A stretch of DNA of 64,000 nt from VBAS01 sp964508655 (GTDB lineage: Bacteria > Bacteroidota > Bacteroidia > Chitinophagales > Chitinophagaceae). The DNA is taken from contig CAZDUO010000007.1 in the NCBI GenBank assembly GCA_964508655.1, positions 1-64,000 on the forward strand. The letters run 5' to 3'. Made by a program: the position numbers and the translations under genes. Position 1 is the first letter of the stretch. Every line of letters begins with the position of its first letter. Shown piece after piece: positions 16,132 through 23,353 of the stretch. The notes beneath the pieces were generated by a model, which was given only the letters and a program-made list of their open reading frames with translations, was not told where the DNA came from and did no database searches.

Positions 16132-16638
16132 ATGAACTATTTTGAAATATTCGACCTGCCTGTCCAGTTGAAAGTTGACAAAGACGACCTGCCCAAAAAA
16201 TATTTTGAGCTCAGCCGCCGCTTTCATCCCGATTTTTTTGCCAACGCCACAGCCGCCGAGCAGGAAAAAGCCCTGGAGATAACTGCCAGCCTGAACAAAG
16301 CATTTAAAACATTTCAAAACCCGGATGAAACCATTAAGTATGTACTCCAGCTTAAAGGGCTGCTGGAGGAGGAAGAGAAATACCAGCTGCCAGCCGGTTT
16401 TCTGTCGCAGGTGCTGGAAATAAACGAGCAGCTGATGGACGCTGAAGACAACCCCGCATTACGATTATCTTTGCAAACGGGTATTGACAACCTGCAATCA
16501 GAAATCTATGAGCCTGTTAAAGAAATTGTGGAGCATTATCAGGACGGTGTTACTTCCGAAAAAGAACTGCTGCAAGTAAAAGAGTACTACTACAAGAAAA
16601 AATACATCGACCGCATTCGAAGGGAGCTTGCCGGTTAA
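16132..16638 (+). CDS. hscB: Fe-S cluster assembly co-chaperone HscB
   Basis: J-domain protein that delivers the IscU scaffold to the HscA/DnaK chaperone in iron-sulfur cluster assembly. The protein has 168 residues from MNYFEIFDLP; this ATG at 16132 is preferred because the family starts here. The J domain carries the HPD motif in RRFHPDFF. The C-terminal three-helix HscB oligomerisation domain (LPAGFLSQVLEINEQLMDAE ... RIRREL) follows. No other isc genes are adjacent, which is common in Bacteroidota. Confidence 0.93.
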   Translation: MNYFEIFDLPVQLKVDKDDLPKKYFELSRRFHPDFFANATAAEQEKALEITASLNKAFKTFQNPDETIKYVLQLKGLLEEEEKYQLPAGFLSQVLEINEQLMDAEDNPALRLSLQTGIDNLQSEIYEPVKEIVEHYQDGVTSEKELLQVKEYYYKKKYIDRIRRELAG

Positions 16639-16717
16639 AAAAATAAACCCGGGTCCGGTTATGCCTTTCTTGTTTCAAATTACCATCACTGAAAACCTTA
16701 TTAGGGGCGCCCTTCTC

Positions 16718-16729
16718 TGATATTAATCA
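16718..16729. promoter_or_regulatory. Perfect TGAT-N4-ATCA box upstream of the universal stress gene
   Basis: The sequence TGATATTAATCA is a Crp/Fnr-type palindrome. Exactly 45 bp separate it from the -7 element TAGTTTTG at 16775-16782. The same box and spacing recur before the baeRF and Na/Pi genes. Confidence 0.55.
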
Positions 16730-16752
16730 TGACAGCCGGTAATCGCTGTCAT
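16729..16752. promoter_or_regulatory. Inverted repeat ATGACAGC-N8-GCTGTCAT
   Basis: Perfect 8-bp arms with an 8-bp centre overlap the right edge of the TGAT-N4-ATCA box. It could be a second operator or an extended regulator site; no function is known. Confidence 0.4.
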
Positions 16753-16774
16753 ACCCCGCTGGATTTTTGAAAAA

Positions 16775-16782
16775 TAGTTTTG
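16775..16782 (+). promoter_or_regulatory. -7 promoter element TAGTTTTG
   Basis: Matches TAnnTTTG at all fixed positions, 57 bp before the universal stress protein start. Confidence 0.5.
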
Positions 16783-16839
16783 ATGAGCAGGAAAAAGCCA
16801 GCCGGGGGCGGAAAAACTTTTTACACATAAAACACGTTT

Positions 16840-17679
16840 ATGAAAAAGATTATTGCTGCTATTGACGGATTGAAATTCTCCGATAGCACCCGTGATTTTG
16901 CGGTGGATATTGCCCGCCGCATAAATGCACACCTGGTGGGAGTGTTTCTTGATGATGAAACGTATACCAGCTACAAAGTGTACGACCTGGTAGTGCAGGA
17001 AGGCGCCCCGGAGGCAAGACTGAAGAAATTTGACGCACAGGACAAGGAAACCCGCAGCAAAGCGGCAATAAACTTTGCCAACGCCTGTCGTAAAGCGGAG
17101 CTAACTTATGCCCTGCACCACAACCGCGGTATTGCCATACACGAGCTGATTCATGAAAGCATTTATGCCGACCTGCTGGTGATTGATGCCAAAGAAACAC
17201 TTACTCATTATGAAGAAAAACAACCCACCCGTTTTATCCGCGACCTGCTGAGCGATGTGCAATGCCCCGTGCTGCTGGTTCCTAAAAAATTCAAACCGGT
17301 TGAAAAAATTGTGCTCCTCTACGATGGTGAGCCTTCATCAGTTTTCGCCGCACGGATGTTCAGCTACCTGTTTGGTTTTTTCGGCGAAGTGGAGACCGAA
17401 GTTCTATCTGTGAAAAATGTAAACCAGTCATTGCATTTGCCTGACAATAAACTGATGAAAGAATTCATGAAGCGTCATTTTCCGGGTGCCGGTTACAAGG
17501 TGTTGAAAGGAATAGCAGAAGTGGAAATAACCGAATACCTGAAAACACAAAAGCAAAACCTGCTTATAGTGCTGGGGGCCTATCGCCGCGGGCGGGTATC
17601 CCGTTGGTTTCGCCAGAGCATGGCCGATGTGCTGATGAAAGAACTGAAGGCACCCTTGTTTATTGCACACAACAAATAA
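16840..17679 (+). CDS. Universal stress protein, tandem UspA domains
   Basis: The 279-residue cytoplasmic protein has two UspA-type domains. The first opens MKKIIAAIDGLKFSDSTRDFAVDIARR and runs to CPVLLVPK; the second starts near residue 160 (EKIVLLYDGEPSSVFAARMF) and ends LKAPLFIAHNK. The ATP-binding glycine motif of UspA is only partly kept (VLGAYRRGRVSRWF in the second domain). Such proteins accumulate under starvation, hypoxia or stress. A TGAT-N4-ATCA box and a good -7 element precede the gene, and a DUF1003 pseudogene follows after 2 bp, so it belonged to a stress operon. Confidence 0.9.
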   Translation: MKKIIAAIDGLKFSDSTRDFAVDIARRINAHLVGVFLDDETYTSYKVYDLVVQEGAPEARLKKFDAQDKETRSKAAINFANACRKAELTYALHHNRGIAIHELIHESIYADLLVIDAKETLTHYEEKQPTRFIRDLLSDVQCPVLLVPKKFKPVEKIVLLYDGEPSSVFAARMFSYLFGFFGEVETEVLSVKNVNQSLHLPDNKLMKEFMKRHFPGAGYKVLKGIAEVEITEYLKTQKQNLLIVLGAYRRGRVSRWFRQSMADVLMKELKAPLFIAHNK

Positions 17680-17681
17680 AT

Positions 17682-18112
17682 ATGAAAATAAAGCTGCCGG
17701 GGCATTTGTTAAAAACTGAAGACGAGCAGTTGAAGAAGCTGCATGAAATTGTTTTAAACAGCATCGGGGAAGAAAACCGGTTTCTGAAAGAAGAAAGAAG
17801 TTTGAAGAGCCGCATCCAACATTCAGCAGCCGGGTGGCTGATAAAGTGGCTACGTTTGGCGGCAACCGGAAGTTTATTCCTGCCCTTGTTATTTTTTATG
17901 GCTTTTGGATAACTGTTGATTCCGATGTACAGGAAAAAATCATTTGACCCCTACCCTGCATTCTGCTCAACCTGCTGCTTTCAATGCCGGCTGCCGTGAA
18001 GGCGCCCATCATCATGATGAGCCAGAGCTGCAAGGAGGAAAAAGACCGGCAGCGGGCTATCAATGATTATATGATAAACCTGAAAGCCGGCATTGAAGGG
18101 GAAATGAATTAA
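17682..18112 (+). pseudogene. DUF1003 membrane protein, frameshifted
   Basis: An open stretch from the ATG at 17682 gives MKIKLPGHLLKTEDEQ and more, but its end is not the family's. Shifting frame at 17834 gives VADKVATFGGNRKFIPALV, the classic DUF1003 core, until a TGA at 17945. The conserved FDPYP is readable only in the first frame. From 17960 the second frame resumes with ILLNLLLSMPAAVKAPIIMM and MSQSCKEEKDRQRAINDY, ending at 18112. The order of motifs is exactly that of DUF1003, so this is a recently broken gene with one frameshift near 17834 and a small indel cluster near 17945-17960, unless the assembly is wrong here. Confidence 0.82.
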
Positions 18113-18162
18113 TTTGAATACGGTGGCAGGCCAGCTTTAATTTTACCTGTACGTTTTGCCGG

Positions 18163-19173
18163 ATGGATTCATTCACTCACATAGCCCTTGGCGCCTGCAT
18201 CGGCGAAGCTTTTTTTGAAAGAGGTTTTGGCAAGAAAGCCATGCTGTGGGGCGCCCTGGCACAAAGCATTCCCGATATTGATTTCATCACATCGTGGTGG
18301 ATGAGTACGCCTGAATACCTGCTGGCTCACCGCGGCTTCACTCACTCCATTGTTTTTGCCTTGCTCATCATTCCTGTGTTTGCGCTGGCGGCGGAAAAAA
18401 TCCATCGCCCCCACAATATTGCATTCAGAACCTGGGTAAAATTTTTTTCGGCAGAAATTTTCCTGCACCTGCTTATTGATGCTTTTAACAATTACGGCAT
18501 TGGCTGGTTCGAACCTTTCAGCCATATTCGCTATTCCTTCAACGCTGTGTATGTGGCCGACCCGTTTTTTTCTCTTTGGCCGGGTATTGCTTTCCTGGTA
18601 TTGATATTTTTAAACCGCTACAGCCCCCGCAGGAAATTCTGGTGGAAGTTTGGCATTATCATTCCCTTTTTTTATCTGGTTTATTGCAGCTTCAATAAAA
18701 TAATTATCAATAAAGATGTAAATGAAATCCTGGCAAAGCAGCAGATACAGCATGACCGCTATTTTACCACGCCGGCACCGCTGCAAAACTGGCTCTGGTA
18801 TGTAGTGGCCGGCAACGACAGCGGCTATCATGTCGGTTTCCGGTCGCTGTTTGACAGCAAAAAGGAAATCAGCTTTCAATATTTTCCAAGACATGATTCT
18901 TTGTTAGACCCTGTAAAGAATCATGAAGAGCTGCAAAAGCTTATCCGCTTTTCGCAACATTTTTATACGGTAGAAATGTGGAGCGATACCCTTGTGTTTA
19001 ATGATCTCCGTTTCGGGCAGATAATCGGATGGCAAAATCCACGGGGACGTTTTGTGTTCCATTATTTCCTGCAGCACCCGCAGAATAATAAACTCGTAGT
19101 GCAGCGGGGAAGGTTTGCCGGCTGGAACAGGCAAGTACTGAAGACTTTCTGGAAAAGGATAAAAGGTAATTAA
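18163..19173 (+). CDS. Membrane-bound metal-dependent hydrolase, YdjM/YbcI type
   Basis: The 336-residue protein starts MDSFTHIALGACIGEAFFER, the signature of the YdjM/DUF457 family, with metal-ligand candidates in DSFTH, SIPDIDF and HRGFTHS. Several membrane segments follow (IVFALLIIPVFALA; FLHLLIDAFNNYG; ALFLVLIFLNR-like helices) before a soluble C-terminal region. Family members are annotated as inner-membrane metal-dependent hydrolases, some induced by DNA damage; the substrate is unknown. Its end overlaps the convergent phospholipase-D gene by 4 bp. Confidence 0.85.
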   Translation: MDSFTHIALGACIGEAFFERGFGKKAMLWGALAQSIPDIDFITSWWMSTPEYLLAHRGFTHSIVFALLIIPVFALAAEKIHRPHNIAFRTWVKFFSAEIFLHLLIDAFNNYGIGWFEPFSHIRYSFNAVYVADPFFSLWPGIAFLVLIFLNRYSPRRKFWWKFGIIIPFFYLVYCSFNKIIINKDVNEILAKQQIQHDRYFTTPAPLQNWLWYVVAGNDSGYHVGFRSLFDSKKEISFQYFPRHDSLLDPVKNHEELQKLIRFSQHFYTVEMWSDTLVFNDLRFGQIIGWQNPRGRFVFHYFLQHPQNNKLVVQRGRFAGWNRQVLKTFWKRIKGN

Positions 19174-20351
19174 GTTCGTTGCTTAAAGTAAAAAGTAATC
19201 AGGTTGAAAGCGGCGGTGATAAAATGATACGAAAACCAGCGGATGAACTGAACAAAAATATTTTTCGTGCTGCTGTGCCGCTCCGGGCTGATGAGAATAC
19301 AGTCGGTGGCAATAATTTCTTCCAGCTCACGCTTCACTTCTTTTGCAAAATCCGGGTTCCGCACATCCAGGTTCAGCTCAATGCTGGCATAGGCGCTGAT
19401 GTCGTTGATATTGTATGAGCCTATGGTCATCCATTCATCATCCGCAACAGCTATTTTGCCATGCAGAATATTTTTCCGGTATTCATACAGCTCAATCCCT
19501 TTGCGCAGCAGCCAGTCGTACAGCCATCGTTCGGCATGTTTGGCCAGCATTACATCTGATGGGCCGGCTGCGATTACTCTAACCTTCACGCCCCGGTTCA
19601 CAGCCTGCACCATGTTTCTGCGTATCACATGGCCGGGAATAAAATAACTGCACAGGATAGTAACCTGCGATGATGAGTTGCGAAGCATTTCAAGATACGT
19701 TTTTGAAATCTGGTTTTTCCGCCTCACCCAATCATTGCGCCGCATCCGCACATCACTTCTTTCTGCTGCCGGTATTTCAAAGCGGAGCTGTTTTTCTTCG
19801 CAGGGAGTGATGCCCATATTTACCGGGAATCCTTTCCAGGTTTTCCAGCACAGCACACAAAGTTCTCTTGCCGTTTCGCCTTCTGTATAAAGGGCATAAT
19901 CAAGCCAGGCGGGTTTGCCGGGCATATCGTTGTACCGGTTGGTTATGTTTATTCCGCCTACTAAGGCATAGCTGGTATCCACCACAGCCATTTTATGATG
20001 CAGGCGGCGCCCAAAGTAGAAATATTTGCTTCGAAACAGCGGTTCAAAAAAACGGAAATGAATACCGGCGGCTCTCAGCTCATTAATAAACGATTGCGAC
20101 ATCACCTGCGAGGCATAGCCATCGGCCATCAGGTAAACTTTCACATTACGCATGGCGGCCTCTTTCAGGGCTTCAGCCACTGCAATGCCCGTTTCATCAT
20201 CATCATAAATGTACGTTTGCAGGTGAATACTTTCTTTGGCGCCGGCAATCATCTGCAGCAACAAATCAAAATACGGTTTGCCACCCCGGATTAGCTTTAC
20301 CCTGTTTACAGAGCTATAACCACTTGCAGAAATTGATTTTTTATACTGCAT
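19170..20351 (-). CDS. Phospholipase D family / cardiolipin synthase-like protein
   Basis: The 393-residue protein has two HKD motifs: HHKMAVVD (about H118, K120, D125) with VGGINI behind it, and HGKIAVADD (H297, K299, D304) with IGSYNI. The pair forms one active site, as in ClsB-type cardiolipin synthases that transfer phosphatidyl groups. There is no N-terminal membrane helix; the C-terminal FITAAFNLITFYF may attach it to the membrane. It is downstream of a structured RNA candidate and terminator on the same strand. Confidence 0.9.
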   Translation of the reverse strand: MQYKKSISASGYSSVNRVKLIRGGKPYFDLLLQMIAGAKESIHLQTYIYDDDETGIAVAEALKEAAMRNVKVYLMADGYASQVMSQSFINELRAAGIHFRFFEPLFRSKYFYFGRRLHHKMAVVDTSYALVGGINITNRYNDMPGKPAWLDYALYTEGETARELCVLCWKTWKGFPVNMGITPCEEKQLRFEIPAAERSDVRMRRNDWVRRKNQISKTYLEMLRNSSSQVTILCSYFIPGHVIRRNMVQAVNRGVKVRVIAAGPSDVMLAKHAERWLYDWLLRKGIELYEYRKNILHGKIAVADDEWMTIGSYNINDISAYASIELNLDVRNPDFAKEVKRELEEIIATDCILISPERHSSTKNIFVQFIRWFSYHFITAAFNLITFYFKQRT

Positions 20352-20439
20352 AGAAGATTGCTGAATAACCTGTTCACGAATTTAGCGATGAGCTGCACGA
20401 CATGAAAACAGGAGGAAGAAAAAAAATCAATCTCCTGTT

Positions 20440-20475
20440 AAAAAAAACAGGGCAGGTTCGTGAGAACCCACCCTG
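20440..20475 (-). terminator. Strong intrinsic terminator
   Basis: On the minus strand a 12-bp stem (arms at 20464-20475 and 20448-20459, two G-U pairs, loop TCAC) is followed by eight T. It ends the RNA candidate and precedes the phospholipase-D gene by about 90 bp. Confidence 0.85.
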
Positions 20476-20661
20476 CAACCAACCGCTGCAGTTTCCAGAA
20501 TGTTACCCCTGTTATTCTGCAACGATCTATTTAACCCGGTTGTCGTCCTGGTCAAGTCAACGGTTTTTTTTCCGCTTTCCGGCCGGGCAGCTTACCATCT
20601 TTTAATCGGCTATCTGTGTGCCCGGTCTCCTCAACCGACCTGCACCGGATTAAAACTGTAG
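20440..20661 (-). ncRNA. Candidate structured non-coding RNA, about 215-220 nt
   Basis: The 396-bp gap between the phospholipase-D and baeRF genes has no credible ORF. On the minus strand it contains a 7-bp GC helix (20619-20625 with 20583-20589), an 8-bp helix CGTTGCAG/CTGCAGCG (20517-20524 with 20484-20491), an overlapping CAGAAT/ATTCTG pairing that competes with it, and a strong terminator. A -7-like element TATTTTTA lies at 20669-20662, and a one-mismatch regulator box lies 23 bp before it. I could not match it to RNase P, tmRNA, SRP RNA or a known riboswitch by eye; a 6S-type RNA (for example the 6S-Flavo class) is one possibility. Confidence 0.5.
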
Positions 20662-20692
20662 TAAAAATAACAAGAGTCCGGCTTTAAAATAA

Positions 20693-20704
20693 TGATGGCC
20701 GTCA
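20693..20704. promoter_or_regulatory. Near-perfect regulator box TGATGGCCGTCA
   Basis: One mismatch from TGAT-N4-ATCA. It is 23 bp from a -7-like element that would start the leftward RNA, the same spacing as in front of DNA polymerase X. Confidence 0.35.
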
Positions 20705-20747
20705 CCGTAAATGATGATTGTAATATCCCCGCTGATTATTTTCCCTG

Positions 20748-21878
20748 CTAATAGCGTGTAATTAATGCCACCCGGTTAAATTCTTTCAGCAAACCGTTGT
20801 CAGTAAAAAACACACGGCCGTTTTTTTCAAGCACCATTTCCATCAAATCATCCGCGGCATCAGCAATAGTCCTATGTGGTTTGACGGGCGGCTGCAGGTA
20901 GAGTTGGTATTCATCATCCGTTAAAAATCCCGGGCAGCGGTAATCTTTTTCCAGCAGCAGGAGCAGCGCTTTGCCTTCTTTGGCAGCTCTCCAAATGTCC
21001 TGTATGCCGCCAATGCCACGTCTCTCTCCTGTCTTTTCCCTGAATTCGTTTATCAGCTGCAGCTGCTCCCTTTGATGGTATGAATGCAGCAGGGTATGGA
21101 TGGCATCAGCAAGTTCTGACTGGTTCCGGTGATTATAATTGCCGGTAATTTTCCCTGCAATCCTTTTTGTATGTGATGAAATATCCAGGAACCGGGCTAT
21201 TTTTTTATTCACTCCTGATAAAAACAACAACACATCGCCGGCAAGATAGTTGGCGAGCATTTTATCAACATTGCGCAAAAAATTTTTATAATGAACTTCC
21301 TCCAGCACCGATTTATCTTTTTCAAAGCCTTTTACATGCGCCTGCCCGCTGTACGATGTGCTGCGGCTGGGAGCCTGGTAAGCATATTCTTCCTCAAACG
21401 GCTGCGGAAAATGCTTGTCTTTTATTTCCTGCAACTTATTCCATGTACCTTCAAAAAGCCTGGCACCTTTTTCATTAATCTGTAAAGCAAAATAAGCTTT
21501 GGCAAATTGCACATGATAAAGCAGGTCCCGCATTTCAAAGCTGTCTCCCACAATTACTTTCTCCTCCACGGCATAAGGAAACTGTACCAGGTGCCGGATA
21601 TGTGGAGAAAGAAAAAAGCCTATACCATCTGCATTACGGGAAAAATCAATAGACCGGAACATTTCTTCCAAAGCCTGCTGCAGTGGTTTTATTTCCACTT
21701 CGGGATATTTGCTGTAAAGAAGTTTGGTGGTTCTGTCAATCGCTCTTTCCAGTAGTATCTTATCGGTTCTTCTTTCAGGCGAAAGACGGTGTGTGGGCAC
21801 AACGATGGAAACACAAATATTCCCTTTTTCTTTCCGCATAGCCTGCAGGTCGCTGCTACTGAGTATTTCATTTGTCAT
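20748..21878 (-). CDS. eRF1-like baeRF-family protein (candidate ribosome hibernation factor)
   Basis: The 376-residue protein looks like a three-domain archaeo-eukaryotic release-factor relative (baeRF). The N-terminal domain has ICVSIVVPTHRLSPERRTDK. The middle has AKAYFALQINEKGARLFEGT, and the C-terminal domain has GIGGIQDIWRAAKEGKALLL followed by LLEKDYRCPG. Neither GGQ nor NIKS is present, so it should not terminate translation. The recently described hibernation factor Balon belongs to this broad superfamily, and this gene sits among stress genes with a matching regulator box. The family call is fairly secure; the hibernation role is inference. Confidence 0.75.
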   Translation of the reverse strand: MTNEILSSSDLQAMRKEKGNICVSIVVPTHRLSPERRTDKILLERAIDRTTKLLYSKYPEVEIKPLQQALEEMFRSIDFSRNADGIGFFLSPHIRHLVQFPYAVEEKVIVGDSFEMRDLLYHVQFAKAYFALQINEKGARLFEGTWNKLQEIKDKHFPQPFEEEYAYQAPSRSTSYSGQAHVKGFEKDKSVLEEVHYKNFLRNVDKMLANYLAGDVLLFLSGVNKKIARFLDISSHTKRIAGKITGNYNHRNQSELADAIHTLLHSYHQREQLQLINEFREKTGERRGIGGIQDIWRAAKEGKALLLLLEKDYRCPGFLTDDEYQLYLQPPVKPHRTIADAADDLMEMVLEKNGRVFFTDNGLLKEFNRVALITRY

Positions 21879-21904
21879 AAAAAAATTTTACAATTTCCGG
21901 TTAT

Positions 21905-21969
21905 TAAAGGTAAAAGCACTGACAGGCTGGTGAAATGACGGCACTCAATCTGCCGGCTGATTGCTATCA
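21905..21969 (-). promoter_or_regulatory. Promoter of the baeRF gene: TGAT-N4-ATCA box plus -7 element
   Basis: The box TGATTGCTATCA is at 21958-21969. The -7-like element TACCTTTA on the minus strand is at 21912-21905, exactly 45 bp away, as in the universal stress promoter. The same 12-mer appears at 23298-23309. Confidence 0.5.
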
Positions 21970-21986
21970 CTGGTGACGTACAAATT

Positions 21987-22919
21987 TTATTCTGGAATAA
22001 GAAGTAATTTTAATTCCATTTCAGCTTCTTCTGTTCCTTTTACCTGCTTTTCCAGTTTTACCACGATACCGGCAAGGGCTTCAGTCCTTTCTTTCACTAT
22101 CTGTTCAAGCCCGGCATTCATTTTTTTTATTCTTTCTTCCGCAGCCTTGCGGACTGTGATGTCGGTAATAAATGCAATTACAAATAAACCGTCTTCGGTT
22201 TTATAAGAGCCCAGGCTTATTTCTGCGGGGAATTCCGGGCCGTCTTTTTTCAGTGCAAATAAATCCATGCCTATGCCCAGCGGCCTGTTTTGCGGGTCAG
22301 CATAGTAAGCCTTGTGATACTGTGCATGTTTTTCCCGAAAACGTTCAGGAATTAAAATATCCAGTTTATGTCCTGTCAGTTCGCCGGGCAGGTAGCCAAA
22401 TAGTTCATGGGCAAAAGGATTGGCCTGTACAATATCACACGCCTCGTTCACTATCACCACTCCCATGGAGGCATATTCCAGTAATGCGCCAAACTTTTGT
22501 TTTTCCCGTTGCAGCTTTTCTTCTGCCTGGCGGGCCCTGTCAATTTTTTCTATTTGCAGAAAATAGTAATCCTTGCCTTCGATGATTACGGATTTCAAAA
22601 ATGCCTTTCCCCAAAAAATTTTCCCGGTTTTTGTTTTGTATTCCAATTCTGTTTCAAAAGACCCTTTTTCAAATAAACTGTTCAATGCTGTTTCTGTTTG
22701 TTGCTGCGAGTAAGGAATTTTCAAAAGGTCGCCGGCATTGATGCCAATCATATCGCCGGGTTCTTCAAATTCAAAAAGCGAAGCCCCTTTCCGGTTTACA
22801 AATACAAATTGCCTGGAATCCTTTTCAATTACAGCAAAAAAACCGCTGGCCTGGTCGCAAATGGCGGCAAGGAATTGTTTTTCAAGTCCAGAAATTGTTT
22901 TTAAAGAGGCAGCATTCAT
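21987..22919 (-). CDS. Tandem PAS-domain protein lacking an output domain
   Basis: The 310-residue protein has two PAS domains (about residues 15-130 and 140-255). The second carries the classic ASMGVVIVNEACDIVQANP, ELFGYLPGELTGHKLDILIP and FITDITVRKAAEERI. A signal helix follows (MNAGLEQIVKERTEALAGIV), which normally leads into a histidine kinase. Here the protein stops some 30 residues later with LLLIPE; no kinase, GGDEF or other output domain is present, and only 108 bp lie before the next gene. It may act through its coiled coil on a partner or be the remnant of a kinase. Confidence 0.85.
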   Translation of the reverse strand: MNAASLKTISGLEKQFLAAICDQASGFFAVIEKDSRQFVFVNRKGASLFEFEEPGDMIGINAGDLLKIPYSQQQTETALNSLFEKGSFETELEYKTKTGKIFWGKAFLKSVIIEGKDYYFLQIEKIDRARQAEEKLQREKQKFGALLEYASMGVVIVNEACDIVQANPFAHELFGYLPGELTGHKLDILIPERFREKHAQYHKAYYADPQNRPLGIGMDLFALKKDGPEFPAEISLGSYKTEDGLFVIAFITDITVRKAAEERIKKMNAGLEQIVKERTEALAGIVVKLEKQVKGTEEAEMELKLLLIPE

Positions 22920-22980
22920 CCGGCAGCAAAATTGCAAACATGCACCGGCTAAACTTGCTAATATGAGATGAGAAAAGACA

Positions 22981-22992
22981 TGATGTTTGTCA
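22981..22992. promoter_or_regulatory. Near-perfect regulator box upstream of the PAS gene
   Basis: TGATGTTTGTCA differs at one position from TGAT-N4-ATCA and is about 67 bp from the PAS start. The -7 element here is weak (CAAGTTTA at 22957-22950), so this is the least certain of the set. Confidence 0.25.
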
Positions 22993-23105
22993 GGCAGCAG
23001 TATGACGATGGTTAGCGATGCTCAGTTGGTTAAATGCAAGGCGCATTGTTTTTTAAAACAAGTAAGGCAATCCTGGGGATGGATTGTCTTGAAAAAAGGT
23101 AGTGT

Positions 23106-23131
23106 TCGGGATCCCGACGTTCACAGTCGGG
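23106..23131. repeat. Small palindrome of the TCCCGA/TCGGGA set beside tRNA-Leu
   Basis: TCGGGATCCCGA (23106-23117) overlaps an ATCCCGAC-N7-GTCGGG hairpin. The latter shares ATCCCGACGT-N6-GTCGGG with the copy at 49804. It lies just past the tRNA 3' end and may also act as its terminator. Confidence 0.55.
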
Positions 23132-23143
23132 CCACAAGCTTTG

Positions 23144-23227
23144 TGCCCAGAACAGGAATCGAACCTGCACATCCTTGCGGACACCAGATTTTGAGTCTGA
23201 CGCGTCTACCAGTTCCGCCATCTGGGC
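23144..23227 (-). tRNA. tRNA-Leu (anticodon CAA)
   Basis: The reverse complement folds as an 84-nt class II tRNA. The acceptor GCCCAGA pairs with TCTGGGC, with discriminator A. The D arm is GGCGGAACTGGTAGACGC, the anticodon loop CTCAAAA lies in stem TCAGA/TCTGG, a long variable arm (GGTGTCCGCAAGGATGTGC) follows, and the T arm contains GGTTCGATTCC. CCA is not encoded. The anticodon CAA reads UUG leucine codons. Confidence 0.97.
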
Positions 23228-23289
23228 ATGGGCTGCAAATGTAAAATGATAACCGCTAACTGTAAAATTTTATCCTGATAAAACAAGCC

Positions 23290-23310
23290 ATGATTGCTGA
23301 TAGCAATCAT
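23290..23310. promoter_or_regulatory. 21-bp inverted repeat containing a TGAT-N4-ATCA box, upstream of DNA polymerase X
   Basis: Arms ATGATTGCT and AGCAATCAT are perfect around a GAT centre. Inside lies TGATAGCAATCA (23298-23309), identical (opposite strand) to the baeRF box. A -7-like TAAATTGG at 23333-23340 is 23 bp downstream, 14 bp before the start codon. Confidence 0.5.
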
Positions 23311-23353
23311 CATAAAAAATACTTAACAGGAGTAAATTGGGCATTGGACAACT

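Noticed and set aside
20402..20605. Plus-strand ORF of 67 codons in the gene-free gap
   Set aside because: Its composition follows RNA helices and the terminator of the opposite strand; no family features.
23030..23221. Minus-strand ORF starting MAELVDASDSKSG
   Set aside because: It is the familiar spurious translation of a leucine tRNA, which overlaps it fully.
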